This document shows, one piece after another, positions 33,793-45,532 of a stretch of DNA of 54,483 bases; within the stretch, counting starts at the first letter, position 1, and every line of letters starts with the position of its first letter. The position numbers were made by a program, and so were the translations under genes. The notes beneath the pieces were generated by a model. The model was not told the origin of the DNA and ran no database searches. It worked only from the letters and a program-made list of their open reading frames with translations. This stretch comes from Chara braunii (lineage: Eukaryota > Streptophyta > Charophyceae > Charales > Characeae), in the NCBI GenBank assembly GCA_003427395.1, contig BFEA01000641.1, positions 534,092 through 588,574 on the forward strand, written 5' to 3'.

Positions 33793-33876
<84 letters not shown>

Positions 33877-34890
33877 AGGGGATCCCCTTAGCATGGCTTA
33901 GAGGGCCGATGCAGACAATCGGGAGGGTCCTTGCAGCAATAAAGTGCAGACCCTCCACCAAAATTGAGGCAGGCACTGCCAGCCAGTGAGTATGAAGTCC
34001 AGCACGAGTTGATAGAATATATACTCAGGATTCAGGTCTGTGTTTCAGCAGTTCTGGGTTGCTCATGTAGCTAGGCTGTGTTGGTCTCTGCACGTGATTC
34101 TCAAGGCTTGGCTGCACTACTCACCGGATGGGCAAAATTAGAATGAATCTTATGCAGAACGTGGAATAATACACCGCCATATGTTTTGTCTTTTGTGCAT
34201 GTGGTGAATAGAGGTCCTTAGGGCCACTGCACATATTAAAAAAAGAAAACGAGAAAAAAAAAAATAGTGACCCATAACCGAGATGCACAGACCTCAATTG
34301 GAATCCAAACTATATAATCTTTGCTCACGTTGGCAAATGGAAGTTTGAAGTTCACCTCTGCTGCATGTGGGGTCCTAGCTAATGTATTGTAAGGGCCCTT
34401 CGGAAAAGAGGTTGGACACAAAGAGGACATGAATACTTGCATGCCTATGCATGTGCCCACAGTTTTGGGTTGTGGCGTGACGCTGACGTTTCTCCCTCTT
34501 ACTTTCTAATTTTTAGTAGTGAGGGGAGTGTTTGGTCACAGCACGCTATACTTTTTTTTTTTCTTCTTTTTTTTTTGGATGCGTTGCATCACGTGTGCGT
34601 GCGCGTATGCGCGTGCGCTCTGCGCCACATGTGCCGCTCCCCCGCGCATGGGATGCGCCGCAAGTATGGGCCTGATACTTTCTTTTTTTCTATTTTTTCT
34701 GTTTTTCAACTTTTCCTTTCCCCCCTTTAAAAACGGGGATGAGGGGGGTACCCCCTTCCCGACCCCCCACAACCCCCACTTGCCGAATCAACCCACCTCC
34801 CACCTCCCCCCCCCAACATTTCTACTTGCGCAAACCCGTTCATGTTGTAAACGTGCATTCATTGAACGCGCGTTCACTACGTTCAGTTTC
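33488..34890. mobile_element. Possible TIR element bounded by GAACGCGCGTTC
   Basis: TGAACGCGCGTTC followed by a CACGTTT/AACGTGC word occurs near 33488 and, inverted, near 34850-34880. In between are G/C-rich and CA/CG-alternating stretches, the (GA)n tract and no supported gene. The core word is itself a palindrome, which weakens the inference of terminal inverted repeats; no clear target duplication. Confidence 0.35.
33795..33875. repeat. (GA)n microsatellite
   Basis: About 80 bp of GA repeats, preceded at 33738-33760 by a T-rich run. Confidence 0.97.
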
Positions 34891-36451
34891 TGAACGTTGA
34901 ACCCGCGTCCAATGAACGCACGGTTATACAGAACCTCGCCTAGGCTCCGACATAGCTCCTGCAATCGGTGGGTAGACTCCCGCCAAAGTCTTAACGTGGT
35001 CCTATGGGTTGCAATCTGGCCTACCACCTTCCTCTCTGAACCAGATTAAACTTAGAGTAAGAAGGCATAAAAAAGGGTTCCAGACACTCGAGATACAAGA
35101 AAGGGCCAACTCAACTCATACGAGAGGGCCACATTACCTTGATGCGCTGAGGGGCCCGCAATGGCGGCCAAAAAAACGCATTGGACTAATTAAACCGCAG
35201 CCAAAACACAAAGTGACAACCTTTTGACGTTCCTCTGAATCACAGTAGTGACCCCCTCTCTGCAGAGTTTGCCCACCCTTTCGAGTTGTAACTCCCTTCT
35301 CAATCAAGCCGCTGCTACTTGGTCCCTAGATGCCATGTCTGAAATAGAGTACACCCTTCCCCTGCTCTATTCAACCATAAACCGAATATAGCAAGACTTT
35401 GTCAAGTATTGTGCGCAACAGTAATGCACCGCGTCTGTGTGCAATCTTAAAGTAAGAGTTCCCCAACGTTGTTCTCAACGATGCTCTGCATAAGACACAA
35501 CAAACACAAGAATGTGCTGCGCAAGCAATAAAAAAAGCAGCATCGAGTGAAATAACGGTAGTCGTACCGTTCATAGAAGTGTGGTTCGCCACCAGAGTCT
35601 GTGAGGTCGATGCAGGTTGGAAATAGCCCAATCTGCTCCGGGTCGTCCCTGAGTGATCACGGTGTTCCTCTATGGTAGCAGTTAGGGGTCTGTAGTTAGA
35701 TCCTTGGCACATTGCGGGTTTGGGAGCCTTAGTCTAGTTAGGCTAGGTCTAGGTAACCAACTATAGGGGCTCAACTTACGACAGAAAAGGTAACAAAGTT
35801 AAAAGTGTGGTCTCCATGGTTAGGTGTCCCCGAAAATGTGGAACCTCCAAAGTGACCTCCCCACTGGTTGAACATGCAAATCAGACACTTCCCGAGGCAT
35901 AGAGCCCAGCCGCTACTACCACATGGACCTTTTAAGAAAAATAAATAAATAAATAAAAATAACGGTAGCAGACAAACTGAACGCCCCACGGTAAAACATG
36001 GTAGAAACAGTAGCCTGACTCCTAAGCAAGCAACAACAGGACTTTAACAACATAGTCGACAATGCAATCAGCCGCAAAAGTTGTTCATTGGCTCCAACTA
36101 TCCCATTGGTAGCTTCAAAGGGAACCTACTGCCAGAAGGTTCGATTTGTCTCTCACCTTTGTACCCAGGTTTGACGAACGATTAGCACGTCGTATATTGT
36201 TGCGAGTTTCCATCTCCCAGATTCAAGCTCACATCTGCAATTCAACAGTTTCTTGTATTCACCAACTGAGTGAACTACCTGTATGCAAAAAAAATGAGAA
36301 AGGATCTTCCGTAGCAGCATCGGAAGATACCCCGCGACAGATAAATATACTAAAAAGAATTCTCTGTGCGAGTACAAAGAAAAGAAAAAAAAAAAAAAAA
36401 ACTTTGTCTCACGCGAGATAAATGGAGAGAGGCTTCTTCCATGTATAGGAC
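34891..36451. other. No gene seen
   Basis: Short open frames on both strands without motifs; A-rich run at 36382-36400. Part of the 9.55-kb insertion. Confidence 0.5.
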
Positions 36452-37465
36452 CAGTGTTGTCACGGGGGGATCCCCGGGGCTCAAGCCGGGGTGGGAGTTT
36501 TACCCCCGGACCCCCGGCAACGGGGACCACCGACCCCCGCACCCCGCCATCAACTCCCGCGCCTGCCCCAACCCCGGCAACCCCACCCNNNNNNNNNNNN
36601 NNNNNNNNNNNNNNNNNNNNNNNNNNNNNNNNNNNNNNNNNNNNNNNNNNNNNNNNNNNNNNNNNNNNNNNNNNNNNNNNNNNNNNNNNNNNNNNNNNNN
36701 NNNNNNNNNNNNNNNNNNNNNNNNNNNNNNNNNNNNNNNNNNNNNNNNNNNNNNNNNNNNNNNNNNNNNNNNNNNNNNNNNNNNNNNNNNNNNNNNNNNN
36801 NNNNNNNNNNNNNNNNNNNNNNNNNNNNNNNNNNNNNNNNNNNNNNNNNNNNNNNNNNNNNNNNNNNNNNNNNNNNNNNNNNNNNNNNNNNNNNNNNNNN
36901 NNNNNNNNNNNNNNNNNNNNNNNNNNNNNNNNNNNNNNNNNNNNNNNNNNNNNNNNNNNNNNNNNNNNNNNNNNNNNNNNNNNNNNNNNNNNNNNNNNNN
37001 NNNNNNNNNNNNNNNNNNNNNNNNNNNNNNNNNNNNNNNNNNNNNNNNNNNNNNNNNNNNNNNNNNNNNNNNNNNNNNNNNNNNNNNNNNNNNNNNNNNN
37101 NNNNNNNNNNNNNNNNNNNNNNNNNNNNNNNNNNNNNNNNNNNNNNNNNNNNNNNNNNNNNNNNNNNNNNNNNNNNNNNNNNNNNNNNNNNNNNNNNNNN
37201 NNNNNNNNNNNNNNNNNNNNNNNNNNNNNNNNCGTGCCCAGGGCCACCCCGGGCTCACCAGGGGAGTGTGTAGCCCGGGGGGGGGGTCCGAGGTGGGGCC
37301 AAAACTGCATTTTTGCAGTTAGGCCCATGGGGTGCAGGCGTCCGCTGCGCACCCCCCTGTATTTTTATTTTTATTTTTTGATTTTTTTTTGGCCCCTCCC
37401 GGGCCGGGGTTAGGGGACCACCGCACCGGACCCCCGGGGCCGGGGCCGGGGCTGTGACAACCCTG
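36452..37465. mobile_element. hAT-like non-autonomous DNA transposon, GC-rich, with assembly gap
   Basis: The left end CAGTGTTGTCAC (36452-36463) and right end GTGACAACCCTG (37454-37465) are inverted repeats, 11 of 12 matching. They are flanked by an exact 8-bp duplication TATAGGAC (36444-36451 and 37466-37473). Eight-base duplications and CAGxGTT-type ends are the hallmark of the hAT superfamily. The visible interior is very GC-rich with CCCCGG runs and has no open frame. 36589-37232 is 644 N, so size and any coding content are unknown. A true autonomous element would be larger. Confidence 0.88.
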
Positions 37466-37473
37466 TATAGGAC

Positions 37474-38787
37474 GAACAAAAGGGGAATGAATCTCCCGCT
37501 AGGAAATGAGCTGATACATGGCCGAATTTGCCCAACTTTGACCCGCAGTTGATCTGTCGCTTCATTCTGCATCGCCAGTTTTCAAGGCAAGATTTGTCTC
37601 TCGTTTACGCCCATTGCTGCCTCGGTTCACGAACACACCTGGGCGCTCGTTATGTCGGGTTTGCTCAAAGTCCAAAGGGCAAGGATTATGAGCAGAAAGA
37701 AGATCGGAAAAGAATACAAGTAATCGAATTGAACAACGTTCGGTGGTCTGAAAATCGTTATCTCAATGAGCAATATGAAAGAAACTCAAAGACTACGAGC
37801 GAGCTAAACGCAAGTGCATGCCCTGCTCTGCTAGCTACATCCATAAGAATGAGGACAAATATTCCGCTAAAATGCGGAAAGGTTCATCACCTTAGTTTAG
37901 ATGCTTTTGTAACTTGTAAGCGTTTCTCAACCGCACCCTCTTAATCTTCTAAAACTAGCATTCTTTCACTAAAACTAACACAAGTGTTAGATTCGTAGTG
38001 CCCCGGAACCCCTCCCTACAACTTTATTTCACTCAATTTTGTTGAGAAAGGAACGAAATCTATGCCTCCTACTGCTACCATATCTGCTCTCACGACCTTC
38101 CCGCGCACCCCTTTTCTTCACAAACTCCTCTTTCACTAACTTTACCCCAAATATAACTCCAGGTTCGAGTTCGCCATGGAAAAAAACATTGGGATTAACT
38201 TTTGGTCCATCCGCTTCCGTTTAGAAACGAAGGAGAAACCCCTTCTTCCTTCTCCTTCGTCACTCACTTTCCGTCGTCGTCATCCTCGTGTTCTTCGTTC
38301 TCCCCCTGCCTCTGGGCCCCGGCCCTCCGTCTTTGTTCCCTCCGAGTTCTCTTTTCTGTCTGCTTCGAGCACCTCACTTCACCTTTGCCCTCATCAAATA
38401 GCGCAGCAGCACAATAATTGTGCAATTCTAGAATCAGTTTATGTTATCCTAGCTAGTCGGGCCGTGCAGCTTTACAAAACGTAGGCAGGCCAGCCGAGCT
38501 TACTAGGGCTGTAACGAACCTGCTTGCAATTTGCCGTTGGGTTCGTTCGACCGCGGGGAGCCCAACAGAAAAAGAAGGAAAGAAAGAAAAAAAAGAATTA
38601 AATCACGGGGGAAACCAGCACATGAAGATCCCGTTTGCCTGGTAATTGACCTCGGTGGGATCATCTTGCCTGTATGCGATCTTATACTAACACTATCTTG
38701 GTCGCAATTACAACCAGCCTGAATGAGACTAACTGTCATTACGAGTATATAACAGCAAAATGTTTTCACGTGAACGTGCCCTCAACA
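37474..38787. other. No supported gene
   Basis: A 138-codon + frame (37528-37944) lacks an ATG start, motifs and family resemblance. 38040-38400 is pyrimidine-rich. Part of the 9.55-kb insertion. Confidence 0.4.
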
Positions 38788-38890
38788 TTAAGCATCAGGT
38801 GCACAACTCAACTCACGCATGCCATCCTCGTGCAGGGGCCATGCTAATCTTCTCTGTATCGTTTCAGTTTTGACAGATGTCCCGAAGGAC
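38788..38890 (-). ncRNA. U6 snRNA-like sequence, probably a pseudogene
   Basis: On the minus strand, starting at 38890: GTCCTTCGGGACAT (5' stem-loop), then GATACAGAGAAGATTAGCAT with the ACAGAGA box and AGC triad, then GGCCCCTGCACGAGGATG. The last differs from the usual plant GGCCCCTGCGCAAGGATGAC at several internal-stem-loop positions. The 3' third is strongly diverged and there is no terminal T run where expected. The upstream 70 bp (+ strand 38891-38960) lack a TATA box at the -30 position and the plant snRNA upstream element. U6 pairs with U2/U4 in the spliceosome; this copy is probably not expressed. Confidence 0.8.
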
Positions 38891-39229
38891 GCAGGAGGGG
38901 CAAAGCCCCATAGTTCCACTAAGAAGTTGGGCGGCCCCAAGCAAATCATAATAATTTTACCCTGTTTGTCTCATTGCAACTGGATTCGAACTTAAATCTG
39001 TATTGTGGCGATTTGTGGGGGTACCAACTGAGACAACTCGGTTGGTTTCAAGGTCGGTCCCGGTACCAGCACTAGTTTCGGGACCAGTATCGGCACCGTG
39101 TCCCAATAATAGTATAATAACGAGTGAAAGTAGTGCTTTTAGGGGTAGGAGGGGATTGTCGGGACCCTGCCGGTCCTGCCAATCGAGCCCGTAGCCAGGG
39201 CCGACAGCAAAACCAAAGGGGATACTCCC

Positions 39230-39590
39230 GTCAGGCACTCAACCCCTCAGACCCTTAGTTCTGTTGGGCACTCAACCCCTCAGACTCTTCAAGTTGCAAG
39301 TGAAGTGTCGTAACCAATACTCCATGTCATCGCCCATAGGTCTCGATCCTCGTACCTCCAATTTGCAAGTGAAGTGTCGTAACCAATAGTGCTAAGCCCC
39401 AGACTGGTATTAGCAACCACGCAAATCCATATAAGGGGTTGATGCGCGACGCTCGACACTACCAACACATACCAAGGCCAACTAAATCCACAGTCGTCAA
39501 GCTCCCGCGTCTTCCGCCAACACATACCGAGGCCACATCTTGGCCTGCCAACTAAATCCACGGCCTTCAAGCTCCCGCGTCTTCCGCGCG
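39230..39590. repeat. Nested short tandem duplications
   Basis: GGCACTCAACCCCTCAGAC twice (about 39233 and 39268), GCAAGTGAAGTGTCGTAACC twice (39297 and 39365) and a 55-70 bp unit beginning CCAACACATACC (39463 and 39518) ending CTCCCGCGTCTTCCG. Adjacent duplicated blocks of different units, non-coding. Confidence 0.85.
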
Positions 39591-39968
39591 GACGACCAAC
39601 CCATGTTTTTTCCCCACTGCTCACTCCGTTCACCACACACAAACCACACCGCCGTCAAAGTCGTCCTCCACATGAGCGCACGCGCACCACAGGCATACCA
39701 TCGAAAGGGGTCGCTAAGTCATAGTTTAATCAAAGTCCTAAGTAGGTCGGCAGATGCACAAGCTCCATAACATCAATAAGAAGCATCACGGGCACTTCAA
39801 ACTGACACACGCTCTATCTTAGTCAAACACTTGGTCATCGACTCAGTGTAAAAGAAAATAGAGTCGCGACTCGCGTGGTGCGTCTTAATTTCGAGGCAAA
39901 ACTTTTTTTTTTGTCACCTACAAAAACCAGGGCAGGTACCCTTGTAAGGGTATTCGCACCAACAACGG

Positions 39969-41010
39969 ACCGTGCGGTCAAAGTATATAAAACATCTCAG
40001 CTGAGATCCCCTCGACAGCGAGTGCTCTAGACAAAAAACAAAACTTTGCGTCCCAGACAAAAAAAGAATGATCTACCGTCAAACACATTTGGGCCTTAGG
40101 GGCCCTTCTTGCTTGGGCCTGGTCCCACTGGGTACCCAGAAGGTCCCAACTTGGTGGTGACCAAGTCCCAACAAAGAAGAGTCTCACATGGACCTACTTT
40201 TTGCCTTTACCGAACTGGAAAACGAATTTCACCTTCAAAAAAAACCTACAGTCTACAATTTCATACGTTATGAGACAAAAAGACAATGCATTGTAGAAAG
40301 ATATGGTGTCCAAAGCAAGATACCTCATCTCTTCATCAATCAGTGAGAAAAAGATTTGCGTGCTCATACTCACAAATCAAGACCACAGAGGAGTAGGAAA
40401 AGAAACCCAGAGTAACCCTAACAGGCAATCAATATCATGCACACACATACATGGGCGTAGGTGCACGACACTTACCTAAGTGGCCTGAGTTTCGAGATGA
40501 ATAGAACTCACCCCCCTCATATGGTCCTCCTGACCCATTTAACGCAACCCCTACACTTGTGTCCTATCTACTAGGAAGGTCCGACTCCAACACGAAAGTG
40601 CAACGCCGAGTCCCCTACCGATGTTGAAGAACAAAGTTGCAACTTGCAGTCTGTAGATGCAGAATGGCTGCTTTCCCTCAAGCTTGCCTACTTGAGGGAA
40701 GCCCTGAAGTCGCCAAGTGTCTCCCTTGAATCAGATTTCATGTACGAGTGCCTCTCACTGTCACCTCTCTGAAAGGTCGCACGAAGTCTTCTCGAAGTAT
40801 CTCGCCACTCCAATCTTACTCTCACACAACCCAGTTAGGTCAAGTGTCGACCCAACACGACCATACCATGTGGGTGCAGCTTCCCTTAACCACCCTGTCC
40901 CACTTCCCTCAACTTTCATCCCTAACCCTATGTGGTAACCCTCCACATAGGTTAGGGTTGGTGGGGCAAAGTCAACTCTCACCACCAAGTAGAATCCGCT
41001 CTGATACCAA
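39969..41010 (-). other. Leader of element C, distal part, with intact PBS
   Basis: Aligns with 25327-26398 of A over its length; PBS TTGGTATCAGAGCG on the minus strand at 40997-41010. Joined in the ancestral element to 30150-30412. Confidence 0.85.
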
Positions 41011-42247
41011 TGTTATGACCCTCAGGCTGGCCAATTTCGAAGTACAAATTCATCAAAAAGTACAATGCTGTCCAATTGCAAAAAAAACTGAATGAACTTG
41101 AGAGGAGAGCGAGGGAAAGAAGAAGAAGAAGATGAAAGAAAGAAAAAGAAAAAAATGTACACCAGCAAAGACCAAACGAGAATTCCCTTCTTCTTCGACA
41201 ACCACTCTCCTCCTCCTTATCTCCTCTTCTCTTTATTCAAACAACAAATAACAATAATAATGCTGAATGGCTGAACCAGAATCAATGTCCGAATCCCTCT
41301 TCTACTATAGGCATCACATGAGGTCCACCATAACCATGGCCACCCTTCTTCCTCCTTCCACGGTTGACGCTATGGCGGACTACAAGGGCACTGCCCTGCT
41401 GTGCAAAGGACAACACAAAGCACCTATGGCTGCTCTAGCTCAGGCCGCCATGCCTGACTCTGCCTCGAAGCTTACTGGTGTAGCTCTACCCCAATGGGAA
41501 CCTTCCAGATGCAGCGCCCACCAAGGTGATGAAGATGGCATCCACCATAGCCAGGTAAGTACCTTTGGCACACCTCCCTCCTAGTCTTGGTCTTCGTCCT
41601 CCACATGTCCTTGCTCCTCCCCAGCAACGCTGCTCTTCGTGCTAGCGCTGCTCCAGGCAGCACTCCAACCAGTGTGTCGCCAAACTTGCACACCGACAAT
41701 GAGGAGGAGCGAGCACCTCGCTCCTCTTGGAGATATAGCGGCCTTTTTGCCTCTTGGCGAGTGACTTCCTAGGCCGCGCAACCTCCAAACAACTGGTACC
41801 TCCTCCCTTTCGGAGGGAAACATCATTGCAGACTCTAATATTGCCCGTACAGGCCCTAGACTTAGACTGGTTGGACTGGTACCCGCCTAGACCTAGCCTA
41901 CAACTACTGGGCCTCTAAAAATGCCAACTTTGTCTTCTTCTGCTTGGACTCAAGTACCCGACACATCTACCTCTACCTCGTGTGGTACCGGCCTACCTGC
42001 TACTTGAGTGTTTTTCCGCTGCTTCAAGTGCCGCGAGCCTCCTTCCCCGCCACTTGAGTGTTTTCCCCTGCTGTAACCCTCAATGCCACGGCCACAGGTA
42101 AGTACCGGCCCTTTGGGCCTTCCACACGGACAAGTACCCTCGCGGGTCTGACACACACTCGAACCGGCAAGCACTCAGACAGGCAGGCACACCAGCAAGC
42201 ACACACACACTCAGACTGAGAAAACTCGACAGCAATCGGAAAACTCA
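41011..42247 (-). repeat. LTR3 (5' LTR of element C), truncated
   Basis: Begins at the PBS side with TGTTATGACC on the + strand and aligns with LTR1/LTR2, but homology ends at about 42247, about 66 bp before the expected terminus. Contains the paired CAGGTAAGTACC words near 41551 and 42095. Confidence 0.88.
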
Positions 42248-43112
42248 GCAAGCCTGGGGCAACTGCGTCTGTCACCCCATGCGCCCGGCTCAGGGGTTCT
42301 CAGCTGCAAACAGGGAGTGGGGGTTAGTCAGCCTGTCAAACCCCTACTCAAAGAGTTACCCAGAGTGGTCTAACTGCAAATATGAGCAGAGGAAATTAAA
42401 ATAAAATAAAACATTTATCTCAACTCTCCAGATCTGAGGATCAGCCGTCAACCCCGGCTGTGGCCATTTCCGAGAGAACAGCGTTTGCAGGGGCAAATTC
42501 GGAAATCTCTTTGCGCGATGATTGACTGGGAACTTGGCAGAACAACAAGGGTATTTCTAGAATTTTCCATCAACTGGGGCAATCATGCAAATCATGAAAC
42601 AGTAAGGGTATCTCTGAATCATTTACAAGGGCAAAACTGGAGTTTTACCAAGCCACACAAGAAGACTCTCAACTTGCTGCATCAGCCTGCATGTAGAGCT
42701 ACACCAGGCGTGCATAAACTCTGTAAGAATGGAATCCAATTCTGTTATGCATGCGAGCTTGGGGGTTGTGCATGCCTGACCTTTGTCACAGATTGAAACC
42801 TGGTCCAGTGCAAAGCGTGTTGCAGATAATGTGTCTGTCCATCAAACATGCTCCCCCTGGTTTGTAAACAAAGTTGTCCTTTATAGCACGTACGCAGCTA
42901 TGATGATATGACCATCCTGATATGCATCTCTCTTACAGTCTGTTTGGCCCTTGTGTCTGAGAATTAAGCGGAACGCCTACATTTACACCTGAGTAGTTGT
43001 CGCCGTGCTTTCAACTGTTATGTCCAAAACTTGATGAATTAAAGATCATAATGGTGGAGCTTTTCGTTTGGAAGTCTCCCTGAGTCGCGCGCGATTCGAT
43101 CTTAGATCCGGC
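42248..43112. other. No gene seen
   Basis: Contains LTR-like phrases (GGGCAAAACTGGAGTTTTACC-type text near 42630) but no delimited element or coding region. Confidence 0.4.
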
Positions 43113-43231
43113 TCCCACTACCGTCTTCACCCGAATAGAACGCCCGGTCATTATCGCTGCATCTGGACCGACGGTTGTGCCAAATACAGCTATAATGACC
43201 GGGCGTTCTATTCGGGTGAAGACGGTAGGGG
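43113..43231. mobile_element. Foldback MITE, family M1, copy 2, with 9-bp target duplication
   Basis: About 119 bp that fold on themselves nearly end to end: arms CTACCGTCTTCACCCGAATA ... and their complement TATTCGGGTGAAGACGGTAG, with an inner extension through GAACGCCCGGTCATTAT. Flanked by AGATCCGGC at 43104-43112 and 43232-43240 (13 bp with one mismatch if extended). A 9-bp duplication is typical of Mutator-like transposons. Confidence 0.9.
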
Positions 43232-44325
43232 AGATCCGGCCCCCTATAGACTGCTAACTTTGAAGTCAGGTTGAAAATGTTTGTCAAACTTCAGATCCAT
43301 TCAGAAGTGTTGGTAGTCTGTTCCGCTTGTAAAGGCTGTGGTCATCTTTGATGCACATTCTACGACCAACTTGTCCTCTGTTTCAGTTCGATTTGCAAGA
43401 TAAGTGAGTACAGCTCCCTGGTCATCACTCTCTCTCTCTCTTCCTCTCTCCCTTTGCTCTCTATGTGCGCGTCTGACAGTCACATGCAACTGGTGGCATT
43501 CCCGTTCATATGCAGTCTGAAGAGGGTGTTAGGAATACAGATGTCGTGAGCAGCTGCTAGGATGGGCGTGAGTGAATCTGGCCTCGATTGTTGCATGTGA
43601 GGCCTTAGTCTTCCCATCAATAACCATATGCAGCTGCCTACTATTCATGGAAGTAAACCCACCGATTCACAAATAGAACACATAGTGCATTTCCCAGGTC
43701 ATTGGAGTCTCAATCGCAGCTTGGATTCAATACCTTAGGGATGTTTACTTCACTCTCTTCAAGAGAGTGGCAGCAACGCACGTACCCGCAGGGATGATGA
43801 GTGCGAACACCGCATTATGTTCCCGCCAAAAAGAGCAGCGGTGCCCACATATTCAATTTGACCCTTGCTAAGCAACATGCCGTTGGTCTGGGAAGGATAG
43901 CCGAAAGTAGAGGGCAAGGCCAGTTTTTGTGAGCAGCTGTAATCATCATTACAAGTGCAGCCAACCGTGATCGTCATATGTATACATTCATATGTGTGTG
44001 TGTGTGTTTGCTCACGCACTGTCTCTGGGTGCGCTCTCTGTGTGACCCATGCACATGCACTCTCGCACACCTGCTCACACGAATTGCAATCTCTCCCTAT
44101 CTCTCACGAGTCATCTATTGCTCTCTCCCACATACACGTGCACTCTCATAGACCCCCACCGCACACTCTCTCTCTTCTCCACATTCGCACCTCCCGTGCC
44201 AACCACAATCTGACATTACCGCACATGAGGTTTGTCTTGGCTGCATCCAGTTAAATACGCCCGTACAACTTCCCCTTTCATTTTGCAAGCTCTCATTCTC
44301 TCTGTGCACTCTCTCTCTTTATGCT
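43232..44325. other. No gene seen
   Basis: Short open frames only. 43990-44200 is rich in CA/TG and TCTC words leading into the TC tract. Confidence 0.5.
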
Positions 44326-44350
44326 CTCCTTCTCTCTTTCTCTTTCTCTC

Positions 44351-44425
<75 letters not shown>

Positions 44426-44426
44426 N

Positions 44427-44507
<81 letters not shown>
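44326..44507. repeat. (TC)n microsatellite with flanking CAGTGCACTCTCT repeats
   Basis: About 180 bp of TC with one N at 44426; followed by degenerate copies of CAGTGCACTCTCT to about 44590. Confidence 0.97.
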
Positions 44508-44510
<3 letters not shown>

Positions 44511-44747
44511 GCACTCTCTCAGTGCACTCTCTCCCTTTCTCTCAGCCAGCACACTCTCTCTCTCTCACTCAGTGCTCTCTCTCTCTTGAGTAAATTCGCT
44601 GAGACTCTCACGAATCATCGCTCGCTTGGCCGCATATCAGGGGTGATGGCTCACAGCGAGCCCGTGAAAGCTCTACGGCGAATGCTTTTCAATGCTCATG
44701 AGGGTTGACGCATTAATTCAAGTTGCGGGAGTCCCGTCCAACAATTA

Positions 44748-44955
44748 CAGGCTATGCAGAGCACAGTTTCAATTCGAATCCTTTGAACATTGGATAATCA
44801 CCCCATTGTTGCTTCAATCAATGAGCAAGGGAGTGGCACTGATTGCCAGATATATGAGATCAAAGATTGTCACTCTGAGGCTATGCAGAGCACAGTTTCA
44901 ATTCCAATACTCTGGACATCGGATAATCAAACCTTGTTGCTCTAGTCAATGAGTG
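44748..44955 (+). repeat. Tandem duplication, unit about 130 bp
   Basis: AGGCTATGCAGAGCACAGTT begins copies at about 44749 and 44878; both run through GGATAATCA, TTGTTGCT and CAATGAG. Preceded by GGAGTCCCGTCCAACAATTA, nearly identical to 14543-14562 just after the MITE at 14286. Confidence 0.85.
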
Positions 44956-45532
44956 AGGAAGCGGCACGGTCACGGAGTGTTTGGGAAGACCATCGTTTAT
45001 TTAGCTATTAGTGATGCTGCTCACTGAAACTCAGGAGTCTGAACCAACAGAGAGAGTGGCAGGGGCTTTTTTTCACTGAAAAGGACAGGCATTATTGGTG
45101 GAGAGCAAATATTTTTTCCCTGGAAATAAAATGAGAGCTTCGTAGTAGGCGCAGTTACCGTATCAATCAATCCTCCCTAGCAAGTATCGCAGTCTCTTTC
45201 GTTTTTTTTTTTTAATAAACAAACAGCCCAAGTTAATGCTAGGGGTGCTGGTAGGAGCAGACACCACTAGCATGCTCGGGGAGACTCCATCTATTGGTGG
45301 GGAGGAGCACCTGCTGGAAAGCGGGTCCAGCGTCCCTTAACATTTGAGCTGTTGGATGTGATGACAAATATGATTGCTTAGCTCATACCTGCCTCTTCAG
45401 CCAGCTATCATCTGAGCTGCATCTGCTGGAAACCGGGTCCAGCGTCCCATTTACCAGAGCCTAGGCCATAGTTGGTACCTCTTCACCCTCCTGCCGAAGG
45501 GCGCCGGATATTTTCCATCTACCCTAGCACCG

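Larger units (their letters stand above)
30413..39964. mobile_element. 9552-bp insertion splitting element C
   Basis: The leader of C matches A up to CCACGG at 30412 and resumes with ACCGTGCGG at 39969. ACGG occurs at both junctions (30409-30412 and 39965-39968). The inserted DNA starts TGTCGAGCGC and ends CACCAACA, so TGT...ACA with a 4-bp duplication, as for an LTR retrotransposon. I could not find matching LTRs at its ends or any pol gene, and it contains other elements, so the class is unproven. A 4-bp match alone could be chance. Confidence 0.7.

Noticed and set aside
36153-37413. Several 250-400 codon frames across the N gap
   Set aside because: They are open only because the gap is translated as X; the flanking real sequence has no coding motif.
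44232-44708. 158-codon Ser-Leu frame
   Set aside because: Generated by the (TC)n tract and its flanking CAGTGCACTCTCT repeats.
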